DNA of 8,636 nt from Hydrogenophaga sp. (GTDB lineage Bacteria; Pseudomonadota; Gammaproteobacteria; Burkholderiales; Burkholderiaceae), in contig JALOSH010000146.1 of NCBI GenBank assembly GCA_025458545.1, positions 1 through 8,636 of the forward strand, in the 5' to 3' direction. Positions within the stretch are counted from its first letter, which is position 1, and the number at the start of each line of letters is the position of its first letter. Below the pieces are notes generated by a model, which did no database searches, was not told where the DNA came from, and was given only the letters and a program-made list of their open reading frames with translations. The translations under genes were made by a program, and so were the position numbers. This document shows positions 1 to 8,055 of this stretch, piece by piece.

Positions 1-1
1 A

Positions 2-53
2 CCCCCTCCAGGGGGCATCACCAGCGGCCCGGCAAAGCCGGTTCCGCCGTGAT
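2..53. repeat. REP-like pair of extragenic palindromes
   Basis: Two inverted repeats lie next to each other. The first is CCCCC (2-6) facing GGGGG (11-15) across a 4-base loop. The second is a nested imperfect hairpin: ATCAC (17-21) pairs with GTGAT (49-53), GCGG (24-27) with CCGC (44-47), and CCGGC (29-33) with GCCGG (37-41) around an AAA loop, giving 14 pairs broken by small bulges. This arrangement resembles the repeated extragenic palindromes of many proteobacterial genomes. I recall similar CCGGCAAAGCCGG cores between genes in Comamonadaceae, but copy number cannot be seen in one window. It ends 39 bases before the efflux gene and could also end or stabilise an upstream transcript. No T-tract follows, so a simple intrinsic terminator is less likely. 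Confidence 0.5.
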
Positions 54-75
54 CCCGGTTTGTGCCTCGTGCTCC

Positions 76-81
76 GGAAAG
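76..81 (+). promoter_or_regulatory. Ribosome binding site of the RND permease
   Basis: GGAAAG lies 10 bases before ATG 92 and is the only purine-rich Shine-Dalgarno-like stretch near either candidate start. It favours ATG 92 over the in-frame GTG at 62. Confidence 0.5.
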
Positions 82-91
82 TGGGTGCCCT

Positions 92-3000
92 ATGAACGTG
101 TCCGCCTGGTCCATTCGAAACCCGATTCCGGCGGTGATGCTGTTCGTCATGCTCACGCTGGCGGGCCTGTTCTCGTTCAAGTCGATGAAGGTGCAAAACT
201 TCCCCGACCTGGACGTGCCCAACATCACCGTCGTCGCCAGCCTGCCGGGCGCCGCGCCCGGCCAGCTGGAGAACGATGTCGCCCGCGTCATCGAGAACAG
301 CCTGGCCTCGGTGCAGGGGCTCAAGAACATCTTCACCAAGGTGCAGGACGGGGTGGTCACCATCACCGCCGAGTTCCGGTTGGAGAAGGGCACCCAGGAA
401 GCCCTGGACGACGTTCGCTCGGCGGTCAGCCGGGTGCGCGGCGACCTGCCCAGCGAGATGCAGGAACCCATCATCAACAAGCTGGAGCTGGCCGGTGGGG
501 CGGTGCTCGCCTACACCGTGGCCTCGGACCGGATGGACGAGGAAGCGCTGTCCTGGTTTGTGGACAACGATGTGTCCAATCTGCTGCTGTCGGTGCGCGG
601 TGTGGGGGCGGTCAACCGGGTCGGCGGTGTGGACCGCGAGGTGCAGGTCCAGCTCGATCCGCTCAAGCTGCAGGCGCTGGGCGCCACGGCGGCCGACGTG
701 TCGCGCCAACTGGCGCGGGTGCAGATTGAAAGCGCTGGTGGTGTGGCCGACATCGGGGGCAGCCAACAGCCCTTGCGCACCGTCTCGGCCTTGAAGTCGG
801 CCGAAGAACTGGCCGGCATGGAGGTGGCACTGTCCGATGGCCGACGCATCCGCCTCGACCAGATCGCGAAGATTGAAGACACAGTGGCCGAGCGCACCGC
901 AGCGGCCTTTCTGAACGGCCAGCCGGTGGTGGGTTTCGAAATCGCTCGCAGCCGCGGCGCCAGCGAAATCGAGGTGGGCAATGGGGTGCGCGAGCGCCTG
1001 CAAGAACTGCGCAGCCAGCGCCCCGACCTGCAGATCACCGAATCGTTCGACTTCGTGACGCCGGTGCAGGAGGAGTTCGACGGCTCGATGGTGCTGCTGT
1101 ACGAGGGCGCCATCCTCGCGGTGCTGGTGGTCTGGCTGTTCCTGCGCGATTTCCGCGCCACCATCGTCTCGGCGGTGGCGTTGCCGCTGTCGGCCATACC
1201 GGCCTTCATCGGCATGCACTACCTGGGCTTCAGCATCAACGTGGTGACGCTGCTGGCGCTCTCGCTGGTGGTGGGCATCCTGGTGGACGACGCCATCGTC
1301 GAGGTGGAAAACACCGTGCGCCACATGCGCATGGGCAAAACGCCGTACCAGGCGGCCATGGAAGCGTCGGACGAGATCGGCCTGGCGGTCATCGCCACCA
1401 CCTTCACGCTGATCGCGGTGTTCCTGCCCACCGCGTTCATGTCGGGCATCCCGGGCAAATTCTTCAAGCAGTTCGGCTGGACGGCGTCGCTCGCGGTGTT
1501 CGCCTCGCTGGTGGTGGCGCGTGCGCTCACGCCCATGATGGCGGCCTACATCCTGCGCCCGTTCGTGCTGACGGAAGACCGGCCCGCCTGGGCCAAACGC
1601 AACGCGCTGCTGGGTGCGCTGTGGTCTTGGGCACACCCGCAAGGCGAGCCCAAATGGCTCGACACCTACCAGGGCTGGGCCGCCTGGTGCGTACGCCACC
1701 GTTGGGTGACGATGTTCTTCGCTGCCGCCTTTTTTGTCGGCTCCGTCATGCTGATCCCGCTGCTGCCGCAGGGCTTCATCCCGCCCGACGACAACTCGCA
1801 GACCCAGGTCTACATCGAGTTGCCACCCGGCAGCACGCTGAAGCAGACGGTGGAAACCGCCGAGCGCGCCCGCCTGCTGGTGACCGGGGTGAAGCACGTC
1901 AAGTCGGTCTACACCACCATCGGCTCCGGCTCAGCGGGCAGCGACCCGTTTGCGCCTCAGGGTGCGGTGGAGTCGCGCAAAGCGGCGCTCACCATCCAGC
2001 TCGACCCGCGCGGCGAACGCCCACGCAAGCAGGTGATCGAAAACCAGCTGCGCGAAGCCATGGCCCAGCTGCCCGGTGTGCGCAGCAAGGTGGGCCTGGG
2101 CGGGTCGGGCGAAAAATACGTGCTCACCCTCACCGGCAACGACGCGGCCGCGCTGAGCGCGGCGGCCGGGCTGATCGAACGCGACCTGCGCACCATCCCG
2201 GGCGTGGGCAGCATCCAGAGCAGCGCCGCCCTGGTGCGCACCGAAATCATCGTCAAGCCCGACCTGGCCCGCGCCGCCGAACTCGGCGTGACCAGCAGCG
2301 CCATTGCCGAGACGCTGCGTATCGCCACCGTGGGCGACTACAACAGCGCGCTGCCCAAGATGAACCTGCCGCAGCGGCAGATTCCCATCGTGGTCAAGCT
2401 CGATGTGGCGGCCCGCGAAGACCTCGCCGTGCTCGAACGCCTCACCGTGCCCGGTGCGCGTGGGCCCGTCATGCTCGGCCAGGTGGCCACGCTGGAATTC
2501 GGCGGCGGCCCAGCCGTGATCGACCGCTTCAACCGATCGCGCAACATCAACTTCGAGGTGGAACTGGCCGGCATCGCGCTGGGCGACATCAAGACCCAGG
2601 TGGATGCGCTGCCCAGCGTCAACAACCTCCCGCCGGGTGTGAAGGTGCTGGAACTGGGCGACGCTGAAGTGCAGGGCGAGTTGTTCGCCAGCTTCGGCCT
2701 GGCCATGCTCACCGGCGTGTTGTGCATCTACATCGTGCTGGTGCTGCTGTTCAAGGCCTTCCTGCACCCGTTCACCATCCTGGCCGCGCTGCCGCTGTCG
2801 CTCGGTGGCGCCTTTGTGGCGCTGCTGCTGGCCGACAAGTCGTTCTCCATGCCCTCGCTCATCGGCCTGATCATGCTCATGGGCATCGCCACCAAAAACT
2901 CCATCCTGCTGGTGGAGTACGCGATCGAAGCCCGCCGCCTGCACGGCCTGAACCGTTTCGACGCGCTCATGGACGCCTGCCATAAACGCGCTCGCCCCAT

Positions 3001-3271
3001 CGTCATGACCACCATCGCCATGGGCGCGGGCATGCTGCCCATCGCCATCGGCTGGGGCGCGGCCGACAGCAGCTTCCGTTCCCCCATGGCCTGGGCCGTG
3101 ATCGGCGGCCTGATCACCTCCACCTTCCTGAGCCTGCTGGTCATCCCCGCAGTGTTCACGCTGGTGGACGATGTGTCGATCTTCTTCGCCCGTTTGTTCG
3201 GGCGTTCCAATCAGGAGGCAACGGGCGCCAACGCTCAACTGGCGCAACCGTTGCAGCCGGAAGGGCGCTGA
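92..3271 (+). CDS. HAE1-family RND efflux transporter permease
   Basis: This is an inner-membrane, proton-driven pump subunit of the AcrB/MexB/MdtB type, which works as a trimer and exports hydrophobic or amphiphilic compounds through an adaptor and an outer-membrane channel. The 1059-residue product matches the family's usual length of about 1030-1060. It shows the two-fold RND plan: TM1 at about 11-30, a large periplasmic loop to about 333, TM2-TM6 at about 334-487, a cytoplasmic linker, TM7 at about 540-558, a second periplasmic loop to about 865, and TM8-TM12 to about 1035. The proton-relay residues are intact: D399-D400 in GILVDDAIVEVEN (TM4) and K935 in GIATKNSILLVEY (TM10). I chose ATG 92 because GGAAAG (76-81) sits 10 bases upstream and the RND N-terminus begins there; an in-frame GTG at 62 would add ten atypical residues. 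No adaptor or TolC-like gene is visible, so the adaptor may lie upstream. The intact relay favours drug/solute (HAE1) rather than metal (HME) export, but the substrate is unknown. Confidence 0.95.
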   Translation: MNVSAWSIRNPIPAVMLFVMLTLAGLFSFKSMKVQNFPDLDVPNITVVASLPGAAPGQLENDVARVIENSLASVQGLKNIFTKVQDGVVTITAEFRLEKGTQEALDDVRSAVSRVRGDLPSEMQEPIINKLELAGGAVLAYTVASDRMDEEALSWFVDNDVSNLLLSVRGVGAVNRVGGVDREVQVQLDPLKLQALGATAADVSRQLARVQIESAGGVADIGGSQQPLRTVSALKSAEELAGMEVALSDGRRIRLDQIAKIEDTVAERTAAAFLNGQPVVGFEIARSRGASEIEVGNGVRERLQELRSQRPDLQITESFDFVTPVQEEFDGSMVLLYEGAILAVLVVWLFLRDFRATIVSAVALPLSAIPAFIGMHYLGFSINVVTLLALSLVVGILVDDAIVEVENTVRHMRMGKTPYQAAMEASDEIGLAVIATTFTLIAVFLPTAFMSGIPGKFFKQFGWTASLAVFASLVVARALTPMMAAYILRPFVLTEDRPAWAKRNALLGALWSWAHPQGEPKWLDTYQGWAAWCVRHRWVTMFFAAAFFVGSVMLIPLLPQGFIPPDDNSQTQVYIELPPGSTLKQTVETAERARLLVTGVKHVKSVYTTIGSGSAGSDPFAPQGAVESRKAALTIQLDPRGERPRKQVIENQLREAMAQLPGVRSKVGLGGSGEKYVLTLTGNDAAALSAAAGLIERDLRTIPGVGSIQSSAALVRTEIIVKPDLARAAELGVTSSAIAETLRIATVGDYNSALPKMNLPQRQIPIVVKLDVAAREDLAVLERLTVPGARGPVMLGQVATLEFGGGPAVIDRFNRSRNINFEVELAGIALGDIKTQVDALPSVNNLPPGVKVLELGDAEVQGELFASFGLAMLTGVLCIYIVLVLLFKAFLHPFTILAALPLSLGGAFVALLLADKSFSMPSLIGLIMLMGIATKNSILLVEYAIEARRLHGLNRFDALMDACHKRARPIVMTTIAMGAGMLPIAIGWGAADSSFRSPMAWAVIGGLITSTFLSLLVIPAVFTLVDDVSIFFARLFGRSNQEATGANAQLAQPLQPEGR

Positions 3272-3291
3272 GTCCGAAGGTCCGGCGTTCA

Positions 3292-3344
3292 CCACGCCCG
3301 AACACCGCCTCCATCGCGGTGTCTCAGGCCCACGCTCCCGAACA
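3292..3344. terminator. Hairpin between convergent genes, possible bidirectional terminator
   Basis: ACACCGC (3302-3308) and GCGGTGT (3316-3322) form a perfect 7-bp stem with a 7-base loop. It sits 30 bases past the RND stop and 26 bases past the stop of the convergent receptor gene, where both transcripts would be expected to end. No T-tract follows on either strand, so it is not a classical intrinsic terminator; it may be a weak one or a 3'-end stabiliser. Near-identical short direct repeats flank it: CCACGCCCGAACA (3292-3304) and CCACGCTCCCGAACA (3330-3344). Confidence 0.35.
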
Positions 3345-3348
3345 AGCC

Positions 3349-4338
3349 TCAGTCTGGCTTGATGTTCCGCTCTTTGATGATGGCCGCGTAGCGCCTGGTG
3401 TCGCTTTGCATGATGGCGGCCAGCTGCGCGGGGGACATGGGGGAGGGCTCGGCACCGATGTTGGTGATCGCGGTCCGGACGGCGGGCAAGCTGAGAGCGC
3501 GGTTGATCTCGCGGTTCAGACGGGCCACGATCTCGGGCGGTGTGCCGGCCGGGGCATAGACCGCGTGGGTGGTGCCAGCGTCAAACCCCTTGAAGCCGGA
3601 TTCGTCGAGTGTCGGCACATCCGGGAAAAGGGTGGTGCGCTGCGGCGTGCCCACGGCCAGCAGGCGCAGGCGGCCGGAGCGGACATGCGGGAAGGCAATG
3701 CCGGGGTCGATGATGTAGTCGAGGTTGCCGGCCAGCAAGTCTTGCAGCGAAGGCGCAGCACCCCGGTAGGGCACGTGCACCGAAAAGACGCCAGCCTGGC
3801 TCTTGAACATTTCGCCAGCGATGTGCAGAGAAGATCCGCTGCCGGAGGAGCCGTAGGTCAACTGGCCAGGACGGGCCTTCATGTAGTCCACCAGTTCTTT
3901 GACGGTTCTGGGCGGCAAATCGGCCCGGGTGACCAGGAACACGGAAAGGCGGGCGATGGCGGCCACGGGCGTGAGGTCGCGGTTGACATCGAAAGGCACT
4001 TTGTTGATCAGCGGGCCAATCGAAATCGTGCTGCCAGCGGTCACCAGCAAGGTGTGGCCGTCAGGGGCGGATTTCACCACCGCTTCACCACCCACGTTGC
4101 CGCTGGCGCCAGACCGGTTTTCCACCACCACCGGCTGGCCCAAGGCTTCCTGCAAGGGTTGCATCAGCGCGCGGCCCACAACGTCTGGGGAACTGCCCGG
4201 TGCGAAGTTGGCAATCAGGCGAACCGGCCGTGTGGGCCAGGCCGATTGGGCCCAGACCATGGAGGGCGCCGCGATGGCCGATGCGGCCAGGGCACCCGCC
4301 TTGAACAGGGTGCGGCGATTGATGACGCGTGAATGCAT
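3349..4338 (-). CDS. Bug (TctC-family) tripartite tricarboxylate transporter substrate-binding protein
   Basis: This is a periplasmic solute-capture protein of the Bug/TctC family, 329 residues, the usual length. The N-terminus is a signal peptide: NRRTLFKAG (residues 7-15) has a twin-arginine pattern, then an Ala-rich hydrophobic core, with probable cleavage after VWA (28-30). The mature part starts WPTRPVRLIANFAPG, typical of the family. Family landmarks follow: GSSPDVVGR (48-56), VENRSGASGNVGGE (72-85), YGSSGSGSSLHIAGE (162-176), VPYRGAAPSLQDLLAGN (189-205) and FPDVPTLDESG (238-248). The ATG at 4338 is preferred because the signal peptide begins there; an in-frame GTG at 4395 would add 19 residues without a better ribosome site. 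TctA/TctB membrane partners are absent on both sides, as is common for the many orphan Bug proteins of Burkholderiales. Bug ligands are usually small carboxylates or related compounds; this ligand cannot be read from sequence. It converges with the RND gene. Confidence 0.93.
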   Translation of the reverse strand: MHSRVINRRTLFKAGALAASAIAAPSMVWAQSAWPTRPVRLIANFAPGSSPDVVGRALMQPLQEALGQPVVVENRSGASGNVGGEAVVKSAPDGHTLLVTAGSTISIGPLINKVPFDVNRDLTPVAAIARLSVFLVTRADLPPRTVKELVDYMKARPGQLTYGSSGSGSSLHIAGEMFKSQAGVFSVHVPYRGAAPSLQDLLAGNLDYIIDPGIAFPHVRSGRLRLLAVGTPQRTTLFPDVPTLDESGFKGFDAGTTHAVYAPAGTPPEIVARLNREINRALSLPAVRTAITNIGAEPSPMSPAQLAAIMQSDTRRYAAIIKERNIKPD

Positions 4339-4419
4339 GTTGGAGGCCCCAAAAAATCTGAACGAGGGAGACCACAAGGGTCGATTTGCCAGCACGAAAA
4401 GAACTTTCAGATATCGATT

Positions 4420-4434
4420 TTTGGCATAACCAAA
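4420..4434. promoter_or_regulatory. Dyad TTTGG-N5-CCAAA, candidate LysR-type operator
   Basis: TTTGG (4420-4424) and CCAAA (4430-4434) form a perfect 5-bp inverted repeat around CATAA. It contains the T-N11-A pattern (4421/4433) expected for LysR-type regulators and lies 82-96 bases upstream of the receptor's start codon, a sensible place for an activator. The neighbouring ATAACC...ATTCTTTC (4426-4446) vaguely recalls sulfur-regulator (CysB/SsuR) sites, from memory only. No regulator gene lies nearby to support the assignment. Confidence 0.3.
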
Positions 4435-4512
4435 TGCGATTCTTTCGAGATCGGCACGGGCAAAGCTCTGGAGCGCGCGGGTCTCGCGAAAGTTCCCGAT
4501 CCGAGTGGGGCG

Positions 4513-4525
4513 CTGGCCGCGCCAG
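4513..4525 (-). terminator. Short hairpin immediately after glnD
   Basis: CTGGC (4513-4517) pairs with GCCAG (4521-4525) around a 3-base loop, only 3 bases past the glnD stop on the transcribed strand. The stem is GC-rich but short and no T-tract follows, so it is a weak terminator candidate at best. Confidence 0.2.
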
Positions 4526-4528
4526 TCC

Positions 4529-7192
4529 TCAGCCTTCCAGCGTCTCCAGCAGCTCGGTCTCGATCTCGATCTGGCGCTTGTTCATTTGCAACTGCGCCCC
4601 GCTGATGAGGAAGGTGTCTTCCACCCGTTCGCCGAGGGTGGTGATCTTGGCGAGTTGCACGCTCACCTCGTGCCGCGCCAGCACGCGCGCGATGCAGTAG
4701 AGCAGACCCGCGCGGTCGCTGGCGGACACGCTGAGCAGCCAGCGCTGGGCCTTTTCGTCGGGGCGCAGGTCCACGCGTGGGGTGATGGGGAAGCTCTTGA
4801 CGCGGCGCGACAGCCGGCCTTTGCCGGGGGTGGGCAGCGGACCGCGCTGATCGATGGTGTGGGCGAGGTCGTTTTCCACCATCGCGGTGAGTTCGCGGTA
4901 GTGCTCAGACAGCGTGGGTGCCACCACTTGGAAGGTGTCGAGCGCGCGGCCGTCGCGGGTGGTGTGGATGCGTGCGTCCAGGATGCTGAAGCCCGCGTTG
5001 TCGAAATAGCCGCAGATGCGGGCGAACAGGTCGTTCTGGTCGGGCGCATACACCAGCACCTGCAGGCCTTCGCCTTCGGTGGACTGGCGGGCGCGCACGA
5101 TGCTGCCCAGGGTCGCCGGTTCGTCGGAGGGGTCGCTGCTGGTGTCGTCTTCGGCGGAGCGGGCGTTGATGGCCAGCTGGCGCGTGAGCACCCGGGTGTG
5201 CCAGGCGATTTCGTCGGCCTGGTGGCGCATGAAGTAGCTCACGTCCAGCGTGTCCCACAGCACTTTGTGCGCCTGGTGGGGCAACGCGTGCAGGGCGAGC
5301 ATGGACAGGGCGTCGCGTTTGCGGGCTTCGATTTCGGCGCCCGGGTCGGGTGCGCGGCCGCCCAGCGCACGCAGGGTGTAGCGGTACAGGTCTTCGAGCA
5401 GCTTGCCTTTCCAGGCGTTCCACACCTTGGGGCTGGTGCCGCGGATGTCGGCCACGGTGAGCAGGTACAGCGCGGTGAGGTAGCGCTCGTTGCCCACGCG
5501 TTTGGCGAAGGCGTTGATCACGTCCGGATCGCTCAGGTCTTCCTTTTGCGCCAGGCGGCTCATGGTCAGGTGTTCGGCCACCAGGAACACGATCAGTTTT
5601 GTGTCTTCAGCGTCAATGCCGTGCTGGCGGCAGAAGCTGATGACGTCTTTGGCGCCCAGCTCGGAATGGTCGCCGCCACGGCCTTTGGCGATGTCGTGGA
5701 ACAGCGCGGCAATGTAGAAGATCCAGGGCTTGTCCCAGCCGGCCGCGAGTTGCGAGCAGAACGGGTATTCGTGCGAATGGTCGGCGATGAAGAAGCGCCG
5801 CACGTTGCGCAGCACCATCAGGATGTGCTGGTCCACGGTGTAGACGTGGAACAGGTCGTGCTGCATCTGGCCCACGATGTGGCGGAACACCCAGAGGCGC
5901 AGGGCGTGGGTGATGCCGTCGTTCTGCTGCAGGATGCGCAAGAACATGGCGTGGTTGGCCGGGTCGCTGCGGAACTTTGCGTCCATCACCGCCCGGGCGT
6001 TGTACAGCGCGCGCAGGGTGCGGGCCGACAGGCCTTTGATGCCCACCGTGGTCTGGTACAGCAGGAAGGTCTCCAGGATCGCCTGGGGTTGCTGCGTGTA
6101 CAGGTGGTCGCTGGCCACTTCCAGCATGCCGGCTTTGTCGTAGAAGCGTTCGTTGATGGGGCGCAGGCGGTCCACGCCCACGGCGTCGCTGTTGAGCCGT
6201 TCTTCGATGTTGAGCAGCAGGATCTGGTTGAGCTGGGTCACCGCCTTGGCGGCCCAGTAGTAGCGCTTCATCAGCTGTTCGCTGGCGCGGCGCACGCTGC
6301 GGGCGGTGGGCGCGTGGTGCGCGTCCACACCGCCCGGGGTGATGACGGCGGGCAATTGGGCCTTGAAGCCAAAGGACTCGGCCACCGCGTTCTGCAGGTC
6401 GAACACCAGCCGGTCTTCGCGCCGGTTGGCCAGCAGGTGCAGGCGCGCGCGGATCAGGCTCAGCAGCGCTTCGTTGGCCTTGATTTGCCGCGCTTCCAGC
6501 GGCGTGGCCAGCCCGCGTCGGGCCAGTTCGTCCCAGCTGTGGCCGAGCCCGGCGGCTTTGGACACCCACAGAATGATCTGCAGATCGCGCAGCCCACCGG
6601 GGGATTCCTTGCAGTTGGGCTCCAGGGAGTAGGGGGTGTTCTCGAACTTGTGGTGGCGCTGGCGCATCTCCAGCGTCTTGGCCACAAAAAAGGCGCGGGC
6701 ATCGAGCACACCGTCCAGCCGCTGGGCCAGCACATGGGCCGCCGCTTTGTTGCCCACGATGAGACGGCATTCGAGCAACGAGGTTTGGACGGTCACATCC
6801 TTTTCGGCTTCGGCCACACATTCCGCAATGCTGCGCACGCTGGAGCCGATCTCCAGCCCCAGGTCCCAGCAGGCGCCAATGAAACTTTCGATACGTTCCT
6901 TGATGACCGGGTCGTGTTCCGGATCGACCCCGTCGGGCAGCAGCACCAGCACGTCAACGTCGGAGAAGGGGAACAGCTCACCGCGGCCGTAGCCGCCCAC
7001 GGCCAGCAAGGCAAACCCGGGGCCAAAGCCGCTGCGGCTCCACAAAGCACGCAGGGTCTGGTCGGTCAGGCGCGCGAGTTTGTGCAGTGCGCTGCGCACC
7101 CCGCGGGTGGACGACCCCTGCACGCCGAGCCGGGCGAGCAGGGCGGCCTTGTCGCTGCGGTACTGCAGGCGGAGTTCGTTCAGATCGCCCAT
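4529..7192 (-). CDS. glnD: Bifunctional PII uridylyltransferase / uridylyl-removing enzyme
   Basis: GlnD is the cytoplasmic glutamine sensor of nitrogen control. It adds UMP to PII proteins (GlnB/GlnK) when glutamine is low and removes it when glutamine is high, thereby steering glutamine synthetase and NtrBC. The 887-residue product matches the E. coli length of about 890. Domains in order: nucleotidyltransferase with [15 protein letters not shown] (66-80; metal-binding D78 and D80); the SPGGLRDLQ motif (197-205) and helical linker; HD hydrolase with [15 protein letters not shown] (496-510; H499-D500) for UMP removal, plus nearby H455 and H541; then two C-terminal glutamine-sensing ACT domains at about 711-760 and 818-887. 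An acidic/Ser-rich stretch (680-692) lies before ACT1. ATG 7192 is 28 bases after the map stop; no Shine-Dalgarno is visible, so translation may depend on map. Longer in-frame starts would run back over the end of map and add a low-complexity Pro/Ser/Arg extension, so I reject them. All key residues are intact. Confidence 0.97.
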   Translation of the reverse strand: MGDLNELRLQYRSDKAALLARLGVQGSSTRGVRSALHKLARLTDQTLRALWSRSGFGPGFALLAVGGYGRGELFPFSDVDVLVLLPDGVDPEHDPVIKERIESFIGACWDLGLEIGSSVRSIAECVAEAEKDVTVQTSLLECRLIVGNKAAAHVLAQRLDGVLDARAFFVAKTLEMRQRHHKFENTPYSLEPNCKESPGGLRDLQIILWVSKAAGLGHSWDELARRGLATPLEARQIKANEALLSLIRARLHLLANRREDRLVFDLQNAVAESFGFKAQLPAVITPGGVDAHHAPTARSVRRASEQLMKRYYWAAKAVTQLNQILLLNIEERLNSDAVGVDRLRPINERFYDKAGMLEVASDHLYTQQPQAILETFLLYQTTVGIKGLSARTLRALYNARAVMDAKFRSDPANHAMFLRILQQNDGITHALRLWVFRHIVGQMQHDLFHVYTVDQHILMVLRNVRRFFIADHSHEYPFCSQLAAGWDKPWIFYIAALFHDIAKGRGGDHSELGAKDVISFCRQHGIDAEDTKLIVFLVAEHLTMSRLAQKEDLSDPDVINAFAKRVGNERYLTALYLLTVADIRGTSPKVWNAWKGKLLEDLYRYTLRALGGRAPDPGAEIEARKRDALSMLALHALPHQAHKVLWDTLDVSYFMRHQADEIAWHTRVLTRQLAINARSAEDDTSSDPSDEPATLGSIVRARQSTEGEGLQVLVYAPDQNDLFARICGYFDNAGFSILDARIHTTRDGRALDTFQVVAPTLSEHYRELTAMVENDLAHTIDQRGPLPTPGKGRLSRRVKSFPITPRVDLRPDEKAQRWLLSVSASDRAGLLYCIARVLARHEVSVQLAKITTLGERVEDTFLISGAQLQMNKRQIEIETELLETLEG

Positions 7193-7220
7193 CGTGGGAG
7201 CTGGATGGCCCTGCACGGGG

Positions 7221-8048
7221 TCAGGCCATCGCGGCGGCGGCGGTGACGAAGGCGGGGGCCGGTGGGCTGCCGGCAGAGAGCGTGAGCACTTCGTAGCCGG
7301 TGGGTGTGACCAGCACCGTGTGTTCCCACTGGGCCGAGAGCGAGCGGTCGCGGGTGGCGATGGTCCAGCCATCGCCCATTTCCTTGATGTCGCGCTTGCC
7401 CGCGTTGATCATGGGTTCGATGGTGAAGGTCATGCCGGGTTTCAGCTCTTCGAGCGTGCCCGGGCGGCCGTAGTGCAGCACCTGAGGTTCTTCGTGGAAG
7501 CGCTGGCCAATGCCGTGGCCACAGAACTCGCGCACCACGGTGAAGCCGTTGCCTTCGGCAAAGGTCTGGATCGCGTGACCGATGTCGCCCAGGCGAATGC
7601 CTGGCCTGACCATGACGATGCCCTTCCACATGGCTTCAAAGGTGACCTGGCACAAGCGCTTGGCCTGCACGCTGCAGGCCGCTTCTCCGCCGATCAGGAA
7701 CATTCGGCTGTTGTCGCCGTACCAGCCTTCGGGCGTGATCACGGTCACGTCCACGTTCAGGATGTCGCCCTTCTTGAGCGGTTTTTCGTTCGGGATGCCG
7801 TGGCACACGACCTGGTTGACCGAGGTGCAGAGGTGACCGGGGTAAGGCGGGTAGCCACTGGGCTGGTAACCGATGGTGGCCGAGCGCGTGCCCTGCTGCT
7901 TCATGTAATCGGCCCCGAGTCGGTCGATCTCCAGGGTGGTCACGCCCGGCTGGATGTGCGGGGTGAGGTGGTCCAGTACTTCAGAGGCCAGGCGACAGGC
8001 CTCGCGCATGCCCGCGATGCCAGCTTCGTCTTTGTAGGTGATGCTCAT
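7221..8048 (-). CDS. map: Type I methionine aminopeptidase
   Basis: Map removes the initiator methionine from nascent cytosolic proteins when the second residue is small. The 275-residue product aligns from its first residue with type I bacterial enzymes (E. coli, 264 residues). All five dinuclear-metal ligands are visible: D100 in [11 protein letters not shown]112 in YGDNSRMF, H178 in CGHGIG, E211 in [10 protein letters not shown] and E242 in QWEHTVLVT. The catalytic histidines H83 (VCHGIP) and H185 (FHEEP) are present too. There is no N-terminal zinc-finger extension. The C-terminus carries roughly 15 extra Pro/Ala-rich residues, encoded partly by a GCG-repeat run. ATG 8048 is chosen because [15 protein letters not shown] matches the family's start; upstream in-frame residues do not. 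No Shine-Dalgarno precedes it and an extended -10 ends only 7 bases before it, suggesting a leaderless message. It is first in a unit with glnD, the same order as in E. coli, and diverges from purL. Confidence 0.97.
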   Translation of the reverse strand: MSITYKDEAGIAGMREACRLASEVLDHLTPHIQPGVTTLEIDRLGADYMKQQGTRSATIGYQPSGYPPYPGHLCTSVNQVVCHGIPNEKPLKKGDILNVDVTVITPEGWYGDNSRMFLIGGEAACSVQAKRLCQVTFEAMWKGIVMVRPGIRLGDIGHAIQTFAEGNGFTVVREFCGHGIGQRFHEEPQVLHYGRPGTLEELKPGMTFTIEPMINAGKRDIKEMGDGWTIATRDRSLSAQWEHTVLVTPTGYEVLTLSAGSPPAPAFVTAAAAMA

Positions 8049-8055
8049 GGCGCGG

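Larger units (their letters stand above)
4339..4528 (-). promoter_or_regulatory. Upstream region of the Bug receptor gene
   Basis: This 190-base interval separates the glnD stop from the receptor start and is AT-richer than the surrounding coding sequence around 4390-4450. It must hold the receptor's promoter because glnD, upstream on the same strand, ends before it. I find no convincing -35/-10 pair, which is compatible with an activator-dependent promoter. The region also contains the dyad listed separately and a short hairpin just past glnD. Confidence 0.4.

Noticed and set aside
62..91. Upstream GTG start for the RND permease
   Set aside because: It would add ten residues rich in Pro, Ser and Cys that RND proteins lack, and the plausible ribosome site (76-81) lies inside this extension.
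1..95. Tail end of an upstream adaptor gene, either in the frame stopping at 50-52 or in the frame giving an ATGA overlap at 92-95
   Set aside because: Both frames run through the nested palindromes. Neither short translation shows adaptor-like sequence, and the Pro/Gly-rich 16-residue frame is too short to judge. An intergenic repeat explains the stretch better.
1931..3295. A 454-codon minus-strand frame opposite the RND gene
   Set aside because: Its composition is low-complexity (Gly, His, Gln, Ala) and it lies fully opposite a convincing permease with intact proton-relay residues; no ribosome site or domain supports it.
3319..4332. A 337-codon plus-strand frame opposite the Bug receptor
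   Set aside because: It is the antisense shadow of a receptor with a clear signal peptide and family motifs; the translated sequence has no recognisable features.
4505..7246. A 913-codon open frame on the plus strand opposite glnD
   Set aside because: It is a frame shadow. GlnD on the other strand has all catalytic motifs and full family length, while this frame is a Gly/Ala/His/Gln-rich translation with no recognisable domain, typical of antisense frames in high-GC DNA.
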